Of a DNA stretch of 64,000 bases, positions 35,909 to 49,420 are shown in pieces (within the stretch, counting starts at the first letter, position 1; every line of letters starts with the position of its first letter). Made by a program: the position numbers and the translations under genes. The stretch is taken from NCBI GenBank assembly GCA_037954235.1, contig JBBMOA010000012.1:3972501-4036500 (forward strand), in the 5' to 3' direction. Below the pieces are notes generated by a model. The model had not been told where the DNA came from and did no database searches. It was given only the letters and a program-made list of their open reading frames with translations. The stretch comes from Aulostomus chinensis (Eukaryota > Chordata > Actinopteri > Syngnathiformes > Aulostomidae).

Positions 35909-38900
35909 AGTGAGTTAAAAAGGAGCTGCAAAACATTTCTTTTTCTGGGGTCAGAGGTGGTGGATTTTGAAGAGCTCCAGACAAATGGAAGGAGACAAGT
36001 GTACCGAGGGCAACTGGGTTAATGACAGAAGTTCATGTAGTAAAGAAGTCAGTGTTGATTGTTGGCTCCTGTCCGTGTCTCGGCCGAGTCCAAGAGTCCT
36101 AGCGATGCACAACCTCACCAATCTTTTAAGATTCGCCCTCCAGAATTTCTGTTGGAACCACAGTGTTGGTGTACATGTAAGTACGTCATCAAGAAGCATT
36201 GCAGTATTTTTGTTTTTGTTTTTAAATTTCCAAGAAATGTCAATTAATTGACAGCATAAATTATACTGTTATTGCAGCCTTTCTTTGATGAAAAAGGTTT
36301 TAAAGGTTGGAGATTCTCTCACTGAATCGAATCCCAAAATAAAGGGTTCAAGGTTACCGGGCAGAACTTGTAAAAATAAAGTCTGACTGAAGATGAATTG
36401 CAGTATAAATCCCAGTTTATCAGACATGCTGGGTTTTCCCAACAGACTTTTATAACAACACGCTTGATAGCATTTTGTGTTATGCAGAAGTTGTTGTAGT
36501 AATTTAGGGAGCACAATGCTGAAAGGAGAAGAAGTTTTTGGCCGAGGGAACTGATTCAGTTGTTACCTCCCAGACTCACTACACAAACACCCTGGAATAT
36601 ACTGAGACTGCTCAGGCTGGTCAAGCCTACTGATCAATGCAGTCTTGCAAACTCCAGCATCTTTTGGAAGCTCTGGATTGGCAGGGGCTCGTCCAATAGG
36701 GATTGGCGATACTTAACCCATCTACGCTCACTTATTTGTAATTTAGCACCTTTTATTACCTTTACATTGTACCGCAAGAGAGTAGGATTTTTCAGGAATG
36801 GAGAACTTGCTTTGCATCATTGAATGTCAAGTGTGGTTGGTGCAGCAGCAGCAGCAACATCTCTCAGAGTTAAAAAAAAATTACATCTCAGGCTACGAGT
36901 AAATCCGAGCTGGCCGCTGTACTTAGGAGACCGCATGAGGAAAGAGCACTTGAGATGTTTCCAAATGCTGGTTTGGATTAACTTCCACTCACTGATTGGA
37001 GAGATCCACTTTGGATATTGTCTCTCACTTGAAGGCAGAGCGTGGAGAGGGAGCGCTGAGCCCCCACGTTCCCATGACTCGCCTCCTGAGCCCAAGATAG
37101 CAAAGAATTAGGATAAATACATCAGTGACGAGGAGAAAACTGGAGGGAATATTGTCATCAGAGCGAAATCCCACAGAAAAGTCGACTGTATCAACAACTA
37201 GCACAGAGAAGAAGGTGAAACAGGAGATAATGAGATCATCGCTCTGTCCTCCGATAAAGGTAATATGGCCAAACACCCTTCCGCCTGAGTCAACAGCGTA
37301 TGTTTGAGAAGCGGAGTGTGACCTGCTTCTGAAGCCTTACATTCCTCACACTCCCTCTGGTCTGCACCTTGCTGCGTCTGAGCTCTCAGATTTAAAAGTT
37401 TGATCTACAGAGAATGTAGAGGGTTTTTTTTTTTTTCTTCTTCTTTCCCCCTCCTGTGACTGACTTTCCCCGCGTGCTTGATTTTCCAGACTTAGCTGGC
37501 CTGAGACTCTGTAATCCCTCCAGAATTTTAGAATTAATCTGAAGCTGATATCCAACTCATCCACTCTTCACGCTGAGGGTCACATTCCCGCTGTAACCTC
37601 TCCTATTCGGAAGTGATGAAAAAAATTATTTTGGCTACATCAGTTTCCTTTTGAATGAAATTGCTTTTTGAAAAAAATCATGTTAAAATGGTGCAATTTT
37701 GTGAATTTAAATTGAAACCTTTATCATCGCTTCTGCAGATATGAACTCAAACTTTAGAACACTCAGGAGGTGCAGGCCTCCGACAGTTCCCACACCTGAA
37801 GGATGGTTCCCCAGCCAAATGCAATCAAAATCAACACATGACTTTCTGAGCGGTCCTGCTAACTGAGGGATGGAGAAGCTCTTCCAAGTGTATTTATGGA
37901 CGTTCTGCCGCCAGGCTGGACTCCGGCATTTGTCTACCAGGCTAAGAGATTCATGCTGCGGCTCCGTGAGCTCGACACTCGACCATAACAAGGCCGTAAC
38001 TTCCTGTAAGTGCTGTCCTGTGTCGTCAGTTGGGGAAAATTCCACGCCCGTAAACACGTCTCCTCTGTCCGGTTCAGGCTGAACAATCCTCCACCACCGT
38101 GAGTTATTTACCAAAGAGCGACGCAAACCTTTTTGTCTTTTTTTTTCCATTACTTGTTTACTGCTGCCTAGCAAGTACAAACACACTTCCCCCACCCATT
38201 AATTTCAACTTTACAAGAGAATTTCCTGGCATTCATCAGCTCTGGTGTTGACTCATTGTGTATTCACTCTGAAGTAGGCTCATCATCTTGAAGGGCTTTG
38301 TGTGAGGAAGGCAGACTGTAATTCAAATACTTGTACCTAGATGTCAGCGCCGTTTTAGCTGTCGGTTGCACAGTTGACCCCGTCCTCGCTGTCCAGCTCG
38401 AGCCAACCGGAGAGTTAGAGACCCTCTCACATGGAGGATGAATGCTAATATACATGACAAGGGCATGGCGTTCTTGCTTAACCTGCACCTCCGGCAGGCC
38501 TTAATCATCCTGCTCTCCTCATCTCCTCCGTGTGTCACTGCAGCGAGGGTTCAACATCGTGACTTCATGCAGCTCTGCGAGACAGATGCTGCTGCGCGGG
38601 AACACACCCAGACGTTGGCTGTAGATGCTTCTAAGGGTGCGTTGTTTTAACGGGATATTTGGACTGTGCTGATCTGCTGTGTGCAGGCTGTCTGTCCGAC
38701 CGGAGGGAGCCCTTCTCCGAGGCTGAGCAGGTTTCAAAACTGTCCTTTGGGATCATTTTTCCTCACTCTAATCAAAGCTTTTAATAGAAAGTATAAAATG
38801 TGCCTGTGTGGAAATGCAAACTTTAATAATGAGAAGTCAAAGGACAAGATGGCGCATGAATATGACGCGGGGTGAAATGGTGTGAACCCTTTCAGGTTGT

Positions 38901-40442
38901 GTTGCGACTGATTGTTGTTGTGTGGCTTGGACTGAGTGAGCTGCTTCCGTTTCATTTTGCTGACTATCAGGTGCATTTGTGGGACGTTTGTGTTGTTGCC
39001 TCTGTTTGGATCGTTAGCAGCTGTAGCCTAGCTAACAGGAACGGCTGGCTGAAGTCAGCTGCAGTCAGCAGTAGCTCCAGCCTCCACCTTTTCAGGTAGC
39101 GTTCTAGATTCTCCTTAAAATTTAAAGCCTTGCAAATTGTTTAATCTCGTAAAATTGGAAATAAGGACCAAATGAACACATTCAGTGGGATATTGGCATA
39201 ATGTCAGCATTTCAATGTTAAAGATGATGCGGTCAAACAAAATACCGTAGAGAAAGAAACCGAGACTCGGTGTACAAGGATGTTCTGAGGTTTTCTGCTT
39301 CAGCCGTTTCAGGTTTTGTTATTGAAACCCATGATTTTGATTTGCTCTGATCAATATTAAAATGGACTGGTGAGAGAAGAAACAAGTGGCAGATGGATAT
39401 TTATTTCAGCAACAAGAAAAACATCCACATGTTCTTGTTTTAAACACCCTTCGTGGTCATTTTTGCGTGGACTTCTGGGTTTGAAGAAACGAGAATGGAA
39501 AGTGAAGTACGCGCCTGAAGCAATGTAGATTTCAGAGTTTACAAATTGCAACTGAATGCACCACCAAGTCCTGCTTCGCAAAGCAGCGTCCGCTGGCGTG
39601 CGGTCTTAAATGTTTGTTTTCCAGCGGAGGAAGTGAGGCTACATGTAAAGGATGTTTCGGGAAATGGTGGATTTCCTCTTGAGTTACATCGTCGTCGATT
39701 TGTGAACGTTGCGCCCGTGTGCGTTTTGTTTGTTTGTTTGTAAAATACAAGAGGAGGAGCTTCCTGGTTGAAGAAAGAGAGAAGGGGAAAAAAAGAGGAG
39801 GGGGAGGAATAGCGACGCGTGTGAGTTCATGCATGCAGTCAGAGATCGTAACAGTCTTCTTGTGGAGAGTCAACATGTGAAAAAAAAAACGTGACTCGTG
39901 ATGAAGCTCAACGGAGGGATGACATCACGCTGATGGCCTGTGGGGGGTCATGCCAGTCCCTTCATTACCAGCTGAAGACAGTTACAAGGAAAAAGGTCAC
40001 ATTGGCCACTCTGATCAGGGATGGATTGGAGGGGGGAGGATGCCCCCAACCAGTCCCTCCACAGTGACTCCATCACTGGGATGTTCAGCTCTCTAAGTAG
40101 CTGCAAAAATGGCTTCAGAATGTGGTTTCGTGGAAGGTGAGTGATGGTCGGAGTAGGATTTCTTCTCTCCTGACACGCGTGTGGATGGAGTGCAGCTGCT
40201 GTATTGGTGGACCTGCTGCAGCAGATCAAATATTTAGCAGCTATTTTTGACGCTGGCTGAGGTCTGACTCATGTCCACAGCTCAATGACTCTTACAATAT
40301 TAATTTTCTCTCCACTCGTTTGTAGTCAGCTAACAGAAGCTTGGACGATGATGACAGCTTTTATGATTTATGAGGCCAATGTTTGATTGCTCTGTGGCAG
40401 AGATAAATGGGATTATGGTTAGTCAGCCAATGAGCTGGGCGC

Positions 40443-40470
40443 GTGTGTGTGTGTGTGTGTGTGTGTGTGT
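40443..40470. repeat. (TG)14 microsatellite
   Basis: Uninterrupted TG run. Confidence 0.95.
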
Positions 40471-43400
40471 CCATGTCCATTTATGTACTTACGCATGACC
40501 CCTTTCATACGTGACCCTTTCCATGTGCCCATCATGTGTGATTGATTACTGACAGTTACTTGTCCCCTGTCATCAACGAGCTGGTCATTTCCTGATGATT
40601 GATTAGTTTCATGCCGGCTAATGAATTGGAGCAGAGTGGTCCGGCGCCTCCGTGCACCGTGCTGACGTACGCGTCCTGTCCTTCAGGCAGCAGGGCGTGC
40701 GACGCTATTATCACTGCCGTAAAGGTCAGAGGTCAACTCTTGTCTTTTTCTTTTCTCCCCCCAGATATCTACTTAGATGTTTCTGCTTAAATGGTTTTCA
40801 TGAAAAGAAAAACTAAATGTTTTGTGTTGAATTTTAATGAAATAACAAAACGCCAACAAGAATTCTGCTTCATCGAAACCGAGCACTGAAGAGGAAGTGA
40901 CGACCCCCAACACGCACGTCTGAAAATTGGTTCGGCCATGCGGCGTTAAAGAGCTTATTACTGATGGATACGTTTGCATTCATTCCCAGAAGAGGAACGT
41001 GAACAGCAGGTGAAGCCAGGTTCTAAATCCGTCTTGGGGTTTGTTTGTTTGTTTGTTTTTCTGACTTCTTGTGGTCAAACATTTTCTCAGGTGGGGATTT
41101 TGGAAGTTTCTCTTTATCCGTCCATCGATGAAAAAATACTGGCAACAGCTATAAAAATCAGTTTCACGTTGCATTGTTTTTTTCCCCCCGCTATCCATCA
41201 TGTATATTCACAAACACCTTTGGAACGCCATTCAAAACACGACGTTTGGTGTCTTTAGGTGATGGGATTTACAAGTTAAACACAGAGGATAAGGCGAAGG
41301 GGGGGCGGAGCTATGACCAGGACCACCTCAGTTAGGTGAATTTGCGACGTTCAGTTAGGGAGAAAAACAGGAGGAACAGATAGAAAATGGATTCAGAAAA
41401 AAACTAACAAGAAGAAGAACAAAAAGTAGCAGGATGGTGCACTTGGATGCCCGCGTTTGGTTGGAGGACTCCTACTGTTGGGCTGATTAAAAACTCTAAT
41501 TTGAACGTGTATGGAGCCACGCGGCAGGTTACTCAGTCGGCGTGCAGCAGCACACGCAGTCACAGAACATAAAAGACACTTTAATACATTTCGTCTTTCA
41601 TTTTTGTGAATTTTGTGTCTGAGTTACCGTCTCAACTGCCGAACGGACGAGCCTCCCTGATGGAGGCTGATAGCGAGCGTGTTCTCCGTGTTCCATCCCG
41701 GAGCCGAGAGCAGATGTGGCTTTGGGGCACAAATGTTCTGTCTGGGGTCGGTTTCTGGCTGAGGGTATATTCCACGTCTCTCACGAACTGATATTAATTG
41801 ATTTAATTATCATGTGTGTTTATACTCAAGGCGCTACACGTTGTAGGAGTGTAATTTCTATTGAGCCGTTGCCACGCAGCTGTGGAAGGAGCCTCAGTTA
41901 TGGTTTCTGGACGTGGATGACAAGTCACCACGGGGTCTTGTCACTTGGCACCGCAGTAGTGTGTTTCTCCTCCCAGGGCTCAGTCACTTGAGGTCTCTGT
42001 TGCCTTTCGTCTCCTTGCCTGATCTATATTATCGCCCTCATCCATCCAGCTCCCTCTGCCAGCACCAAGTTTAGTTACCAGTTTGTTTCCACGGCTGAAA
42101 CGTCTGTCAGGACTTGAACTGATTTGTGTTCCTTTGGTTGCTTTTATTTATTTTTTTTGACAAACCTGCTCCAATTGATCGGGTTTCAGTTCAACCTGCA
42201 GGGATGACGGATATTTTCTATCACTCAGTCTTGGCATTTTTCACAATTCCACCGATTGGCCCCAGGGTGTTCTCCATTGTTTATCCATGTGTCACAAGTG
42301 ATATCTCACACACGGCTGAGTGGACTCTGAAAGCACTTGGAGGGATGATGCATTTCTTCATTGCATGTTGGGATTTACAGAAGCCTGTGGCCATAATAGG
42401 AGAAACATTCTTATATCATGTGCATGCTCTTTCTCAGCAACTCCCCTCATGAGCGTCACGAGCAGTGAAAGCAGCCTTCCCGTAGAAGGTATGTCGTGAT
42501 GTCACTCTACTTGGAGGTGTCCCCTTCACTCGCAAAACATGCTGCGACCTGGCCAACTTTAGCTGGGGGGAACTACAAATTATGCTAGGGACTGAGTTCT
42601 GCTAGCTGAGTGAGGTTCTCCTGAAAAGGAAACGCGGGTTCTGTGGCGTACAGGCGCTGCAGGGACTTGTGAGCTGGTGGGGATTTCTGAGGATGATGAT
42701 TTGGCAGGTTGGACCCGTGCCTGCCGGCCCAGCTAGCATGGCCGGGCCTCGCTGCTCGCTGGTTGTTTGCAACCGAACGAGCATCCATGATGGTCCAACA
42801 CCAAGAAAAGCTTTTCAGGAATTGCAGATCATTTAGTTTCTTTCCCTCTGTAACTGACGAAGCTCCAAACAAGGCACAAACCGAACCATAATTATTTGTG
42901 TGCTCGTGCTCGAGACGAGGACGTGACGGCGTCTCCAACCAGACGCCAATGACAGCGTTGTTAAAGATTTATTTCGTCTAAAAAAAAAAACCCCAGCAGG
43001 TTCTCTGTGTTTTGGCTTGATTTCACACGAGGGGACGAACCTGAGTGCAGATACGGTGCATCAACCATGACAATGACAACAAACAAAATGTAGCAGTTTG
43101 GGAAGAATGAACCTCCCAGGTCCCAGGCAGGAGGGGCTCCGTCTCACTGAGATCAGACGCGCCACGATGCAGAATTTGGGGTAAACAATCTAAAAATAAA
43201 TGCTACCTTGGTGCTGGCAGAGAGGCTGCTCATCCCTGCACAGTTGATGGCTACGGATGCTGCAACACATCCGACTGATTCATTTGACTCATGTTGCCAA
43301 AACAAATGTAATTTTGATCTTGTGAAGAGTTAAAAGATGTCAGATCTTCTATCCTTGAGCGAATGCTCCTTGTTCAGCGAAGAGCTGGGAAATAAGAGTG

Positions 43401-43923
43401 AAAAACATCAGCCTATTCAAACGCTTCAGGTAAGTCACATGTCGGGTAATTGTGCTGCGCTCAAATGGAATCAACAGCCGTCATCTGTGCAGTTATATAA
43501 CAGAAATATATATGAAAATAAATAAAACACGCAGTTATTATCTTCAAGTGTGTTGCAGACTTATGTTTTGTGAAAGACTTCTTTCTTTAATTGCAGTCGA
43601 TACATTTTGTAGAAACGGCACGGCAGTGTTTGTGTGTTTGAGTTGAGAATTCGCACGTTTCAGAAATACAAGGAATCTTTGGGCAGCTTTATTTCCCCCC
43701 ATAAGCAAACAAGTATTTGAAGAATAATGATTGTTTATGTCCTTCTTTAAGGAACCGCTGAGAGAGAGAGAGAGAAAAAAGGAAAATCCCAACCAATATT
43801 CAGATTATTCAAATATTTGAGTATTGTACTCATAATACTGCTCGCCAGTATTGGTGTGTATCCTTCTCTCAGTCGCTGGCAGCTCTGATATCATAGATCG
43901 TGCTGCAAATGATTCTGTTTTGG

Positions 43924-43924
<1 letters not shown>

Positions 43925-43970
<46 letters not shown>
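43925..43970. repeat. (AC)23 microsatellite
   Basis: Uninterrupted AC run. Confidence 0.98.
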
Positions 43971-43972
<2 letters not shown>

Positions 43973-44742
43973 CCCTGCGTTGAGTGAACAAGGGAAGCTT
44001 TCTCTGCTATGTGAATGAGTAGCTATGGCTGAATGGTTAAGTGTGTCCTCTGTCTCTGTGAGGTCGACAGCCCAGGGAGGATTAGGAGGAAGCACATCAA
44101 ATGAATGAGAGGGAGGAAGAAAGAGGAGAGGAGCTGCTGATGGCTCAGGAAAACCCGTCGCATTGTAGTTTGTGAAAGGAAATCATTTCTCTGATCATTC
44201 TGCGCGGTCCAGGAGTGGACATGCAAAATACCTTCAGGCCCTAATCTCTCATTAATCTACATTAATCCGCTCAGCTCCCCTGACGGGTCCTTGTTGCTGG
44301 TGGTTCCTGTTTTTGCTCCACCACCCTTGTATTTACCCCCCCGCCCCCACCCCCCACCTCTCCATGTACACTTTCATGTTTATTTTTGTAGACGTGTTGC
44401 TGCATTATTCATGGTGAACCGTGGTCATGCCTTTGGCACGGCTCATGGGTGGTCTATATGAACAGGTTGGAATTCCTCCTTCCCGCCCGCAAACGTCCAC
44501 AACAGTTGTGTCATCGATTGTTCGCCGGGCGGCTGTCATCAGGCGCGTGTGAAGTCGTGGGACGGTGGCGTAAATGAGAGCTGTTTGATGCTTTCAAGTC
44601 CATCTCCCCGACGCACATCACCGCCTCAGCCAAACCGCAGCGCGTCTCCCTGCTGCTCCCTTGCTGGTTTCCATATGCCCCACTGGCACTGTGCACGGCT
44701 TCTATAGATGATTAAAAGAAGCCCCCCCCCCCCTTTTTTGTC

Positions 44743-44806
44743 CTGATTCAAAAGAAACGGGTCATCCCGGAGCTTCCTGGGATGACCCGTTCTTTTGCAT
44801 GTTCAG
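44743..44806. other. Strong 64-nt hairpin, miRNA-precursor-like or tiny palindromic element
   Basis: The left arm 44749-44768 pairs with the right arm 44779-44797 over 19 base pairs with one bulged A (44757), around a 10-nt loop. The core is cgggtcatccc against gggatgacccg. After a small internal loop, CTGA (44743) pairs with TCAG (44803), extending the stem. It has the size and shape of a small pre-miRNA, but I recognise no known mature miRNA, and a remnant of a palindromic transposon end is equally possible. Confidence 0.55.
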
Positions 44807-46744
44807 ATCCGGAGCACATGTACACATGGAGGACAGCGGGTCTCTTGGAATGCTGTTCCAACAGAGAGAAAGAAAAAAAAAATCAGGGAGGTAAAGAAAG
44901 AAAGAGAGAGAGAGAGAAGTGTTATTAGTTTTACAGCTTGAATGTATTATGTAATTATTATTACTCACACTCGAGTGCGCAGAGCTGTAGCCTCCATGCT
45001 TACTTCTCTTCCCGTGCCGTCATTTTCTGACTGCTGGACTGAAGAGACCTGCTTATGGAGCTGCTCTCTGGATAGCAGCTCGGGCCCAGCCGGCTCCCAA
45101 TTTTCTGTCTTCGTGGATTTGGCTTTTAAATACAATAATTTGACCCCCCCCCCCAATCTGGATAAAACAACCACAGATTAAAGGTCTAAATTCCTACAAT
45201 CTCATTGAAAACGCGCTTAAAATGAAGAGCACACTTCCAGGCTCCCGTGCTGTGACGCCACATTGAATCAGCGGCGTGAGTCTTAGAGGTGGAGAGTTTC
45301 TGTTGGGCAGCGTCAACCTACCAGCACTGGTGTTTTCATCCGGTAAAGCAAAGAAAAAACATCTACAAAACAAAACCTCTTAAAATTGGCATTAAAATTG
45401 TTTTCAGTGTGCTTTATTTAGTATGTATTTATTGATAAACCGTTTCTTCTTCTAGTATCTAGATTTCTGCAGCTGCCTACGGTAGGAAAACCTCCTCCAG
45501 CCTGTGAACGCCCCGCAGCCATCGGAAGGCAGCAGGGTAGATATGTTTGATATTACAGTGCAAACACGCTTGTCACAACGATTACTAAATGATGTGTCAA
45601 TTTACCCTGTGAGCTGCAGCTGAAATGTGACTGAAATAGCAGCAGTCATACACAATTATATAAACACAATGGTTTAATGATTTATTTCCATCGTCCTTGT
45701 ACGCATCAACACAGAGACCAGCCTCTGGCTGCAGAGATGCTCACTCAGAACTCCCACCTTGTGTTGGCGGCTGAAGCAGCACGCGTAGATTCAAACCTTG
45801 CTGCCGTGCTTGATGCTGCCATTCGCCATTGTTTCCTGGGCCGTGGTTCACTGTGGTGACGCTCGAAAGGTTGAGGGCAGGCTTAAACGCGATCGGTGTG
45901 CTTTGTGTTTGCTGCTTCAGGTCGGGACCTCGTCCGTCGGTGTTTACATGTGCTAACGGTGCAGAGGAAGAGTGAGAGCTAAACCCTCCAGGTCACGGAG
46001 ATGTTGGCTAACTCAGCCCATCTGGCTGTGCTGTAGAAAACAGGAAGCCACTCACACCGGATCCAAACAATGTTTTCATGATTTCAGTGGTCAGTTTTCT
46101 GTCTGTGTTTGTGTACGATCGGATGTCATAATGCAATATTGAACATTAAAACCTGACAGACACATTGGTTGCATCTTATCAGCAGGTTCATGTCCATCGC
46201 ACATTTCTTTCCTGGACTCTCCATCCAAACTGTTCCTAGTGAGTGGGTGTGAGTTTTAACAACTCCAGCCTTTATTCAGCGTGTTATTCACAGTATAAAC
46301 GCAGTAGTCGGAGGTCTGTTCTTTGTGGTGTCTATTTTGTCAGCTTGAATCTCCAAAATCACTTTTGCTGCCTACAAAATAAAAGCAATGCTGTGTTGGT
46401 AATAATGCTGTTTTTTTTTTTCAGAGCTAGCTTTGAGAGCCTTATTTTGAAAGATTCTGACAGGAAGTTGAGTGACTCTGTTTGTTGCTTGCTAGAAACT
46501 GAACTCACCCACTTGCTTGGGCTTTGTGCCGTGTATTTGAGCTCCTTTTTTGCTGTTGTTACTCATGTTTTTGAGTAATTAATCTCCGCGTGTATGGAAG
46601 ATGTTGGCCCACTGTTCTTTTTAAGACAGAATCGTTCACATCCTTCATGTTACCTCCATACATGGTCACTAAGCCTGGACTTGAAGTCAGGTACGGGGTT
46701 TATTTCTTAATTAAGCCATTTCATGGTTAGAGCACACTCAAATA

Positions 46745-46747
<3 letters not shown>

Positions 46748-46800
<53 letters not shown>

Positions 46801-46816
46801 CGTGCGTGCGTGCGTG

Positions 46817-46848
<32 letters not shown>
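46748..46848. repeat. Compound (TG)n-(CG)n-(TGCG)n tract
   Basis: About 42 bp of TG, then CGCGCGCG, then about 50 bp of tgcg tetranucleotides. This is 100 bp of uninterrupted alternating purine-pyrimidine. Confidence 0.97.
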
Positions 46849-46849
<1 letters not shown>

Positions 46850-47194
46850 TATCAACTCACTATTGCCTTCAAGTCTGCAGTAAAAGACTAATGCACTTTG
46901 CAGAATACTTTTTGAACAGTTCATGGCCTGAACCTAAAAGCCTTTAGGCCACATCAATGCCATTAACAGATACATACACACGCATGTTGACACACACACA
47001 CACACACACGCTCAGTTTTGCCCAAGGTGACACCGTGGGGTCACGATGTATGTGATGGAGTCACTCAAACGAGAGTGACCTCTTTTAATGTAGCCGCTCT
47101 GTTTATTCCTTTTCTAATGAGTGGTTGTGACTCATAATCTATACTGTGTACTGAAGCCGCAGGGTTAATCAGCTTGATGGTGTGTGTGTCACAT

Positions 47195-47198
<4 letters not shown>

Positions 47199-47244
<46 letters not shown>
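47199..47244. repeat. (GT)23 microsatellite
   Basis: Uninterrupted GT run. Confidence 0.98.
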
Positions 47245-47247
<3 letters not shown>

Positions 47248-48291
47248 TCGTTCCAGTCATGTCAGACTGAGTTATGCAAAGTGGCTGTCAGACATAATTT
47301 TTCTTGTTTGGGGACAATTATTAATGTAGTCTATGTCCCCCTGCAGCTCGCGTCATTGAGCCTTTTGTAGTTGAGTCAATAGTTTCTCTTTAGTATTGAG
47401 GTGTACCTCCCAGGTGAAATAAATACATGTACTACTACAGAACACTTGATGTGTTGGTGCAGTACTGTAGCAGATGCTGCTGCATGAGGAGGAGAAGTCT
47501 TTCGATTTCCTTTTCATACTGCCTTTTATACCACGATTGACATAAAATGTTGATTGAAAAGTTGAGGTTCTTTGTTTAGGTTTAAAAGCATTGAGCAGTT
47601 TCTATTGAATATGTGTTTCACAACATTTTTGCATTTGGTTGTGAATCCACGTGTCTGATGATTCCCGGTGGGATTGTCCCGACACGGACATCAAAACTTC
47701 ATTCAGTCCTTATTCATTTGTTGTGCTCGTGTTTCAAGGCTCCCTCCATTCCCATTTTTGTCCCTCATTTTATAAAAATCCATATCTTCGACGTGAGAGC
47801 TGCTGTGTTTTTCCGCCAGCCACTTTTTTTCCCCCGCTCCTTCTTCAACTCAACGTCTTGATTACTCGTGAAAAAGCAACTTTTCACTCTCTAATCAAGC
47901 TGTGCACTAGTTTATTGGCCCACTTTGCCTGATTGCATTACGTCCTCTGCAGGGTGAATCTGATTATGCAGCATTTTCATATTAATGACAGTAAAATATA
48001 ATTAATCATTTCTTTATTTAGCTGTTCCTCTGACTATTGGTTTGAAATATTGTTTCTGCCTGGTTTTTGCATTTAGTTAAAGATGAAGTGAGAGTAAATC
48101 TCCTGTGGCTCCCCGCAGAGGCTCGGCTGACATGTTTCTTTTGCTGCATTGTGCATTGGCAAGATGCTCAAAGCTGTCAACAGAGACGTCCCAAGATGGT
48201 TTTTGGAACAAGCAAGTAAAGCAGATGTGTATGGTGGGGGGGAAATAAAGAATGTGGGTAGACGGAGCAGGATGAGAGATGTCTACCATCT

Positions 48292-48293
<2 letters not shown>

Positions 48294-48341
<48 letters not shown>
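48294..48341. repeat. (CA)24 microsatellite
   Basis: Uninterrupted CA run. Confidence 0.98.
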
Positions 48342-48344
<3 letters not shown>

Positions 48345-48998
48345 GTGCTTTTACCATATGTTGTCGTCGGACTTTTGCTTCGGGCCTCGTCTGCCAAAAG
48401 GCTTTTGGCTCTGGAAATTTCTGTTTCCTCTTCTTTTTTTGAAACCTGTAATATAATTTGCTGGCATTTGAAACAAATCATCTTCCTATGATGTTTTCTT
48501 GGACTTTACAGTTTCCTGTGGGGCAAGGTTGAAGGCGGTTGTAGAGCTGTGTGGCGTTACTCTGCAGTGCTGCTACTACGGACAAACACTGCTTACTGTG
48601 CACGGCATAAACCTCTTGCATACTATTAACCCTCGAATACTCATGGGAGATGATTTTCAACTGTGTGATTCTTGTCATGTGATTCTTGTCACTTAAGTTC
48701 CCGGCTCCAGTATTTTTGTTGTTGTTAATTTTGGAGCCTTTTTCTAGGCTCCCCCATGGTTCCTTTTTTTCATGTTATGTGACATTGCATGTTGGGAAAT
48801 TAAAGAAGAGTACATCAGTTTGGCGTACAGTATTGTACTTGATATATTTTGATGAAAACTATATTTTATCAGGAATATCAGGTTACATATACCCAACGTT
48901 GGTTACTAATTTTAATGTTGGTGTTGTAGGGTTGAAACTGTTGGCGGTCATTCTTACTAGGGATGTCAACACTGTCGTACATTTGTTTTCCAGGTTAC

Positions 48999-49014
48999 AG
49001 AGAGAGAGAGAGAG

Positions 49015-49065
<51 letters not shown>
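48999..49065. repeat. (AG)10(TG)23 tract at the left edge of the tandem duplication
   Basis: AG 48999-49018 followed by TG 49019-49065. The sequence just downstream (catttacattaaaat) recurs just downstream of the TG run at 50871-50902. Confidence 0.97.
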
Positions 49066-49067
<2 letters not shown>

Positions 49068-49410
49068 CATTTACATTAAAATATATATACATCATATAAA
49101 TAAATCCCAGACATTGATTGGTCAGCTCCAGGGACAGGAGGAGCCTGTGTGCCTGCAGGTGAGTCTGATGCAGCACCAGCTGGGCTCGACGGTCTGTAGG
49201 TCACATTGTGTTTGGACGCCATCTTGAGACGACTCCAGAGTCGGCCAGAGAACAAGGTCGGAATTTGGATGTTGGTGATGCAGGCAGAAGGATGATGTCA
49301 ATGATGTCATGAAAGAGGTCTCGGAGATCAAAGACATCGGTCAGGAGGGTTTGTCAGCTGATGAGTTTGGAATTTAGTTCAGAACTTCATGATGTCAGAA
49401 AGGTTGTCAG

Positions 49411-49420
49411 TACATAAGAG
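49411..49420 (+). promoter_or_regulatory. Candidate TATA-like element of coiled-coil gene A
   Basis: tacataagag lies about 180 bp before the ATG. Its placement would put transcription start near 49440. The same sequence is kept in unit B. Upstream, TGATGTCA-like motifs (near 49293, 49305 and 49390) resemble ATF/AP-1 sites. Function is inferred. Confidence 0.3.

Larger units (their letters stand above)
26421..44742. other. Long non-coding stretch
   Basis: No supported gene. It holds CA/TG repeats at 31877, 33029, 35883, 40443 and 43925, a degenerate tandem repeat at 30930-31190, and a 10-bp CAG-rich tandem at 33361-33390. Minus-strand frames at 27866-28210 and 37707-38195 are open but unrecognised (see findings). 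At 35150 a taattaatcccaaaggga motif resembles the end of a common fish retroposon, but too little remains to call it. Confidence 0.4.
44807..48998. other. Non-coding, microsatellite-rich
   Basis: No exon recognised. It contains a TG/CG tract at 46748-46848, a TG tract at 47199-47244 and a CA tract at 48294-48341. Confidence 0.45.

Noticed and set aside
36560..37111. Trp-rich plus-strand frames that vaguely recall LINE ORF2 C-termini
   Set aside because: No zinc-knuckle or RT motif could be aligned, so the similarity is too weak to call a LINE.
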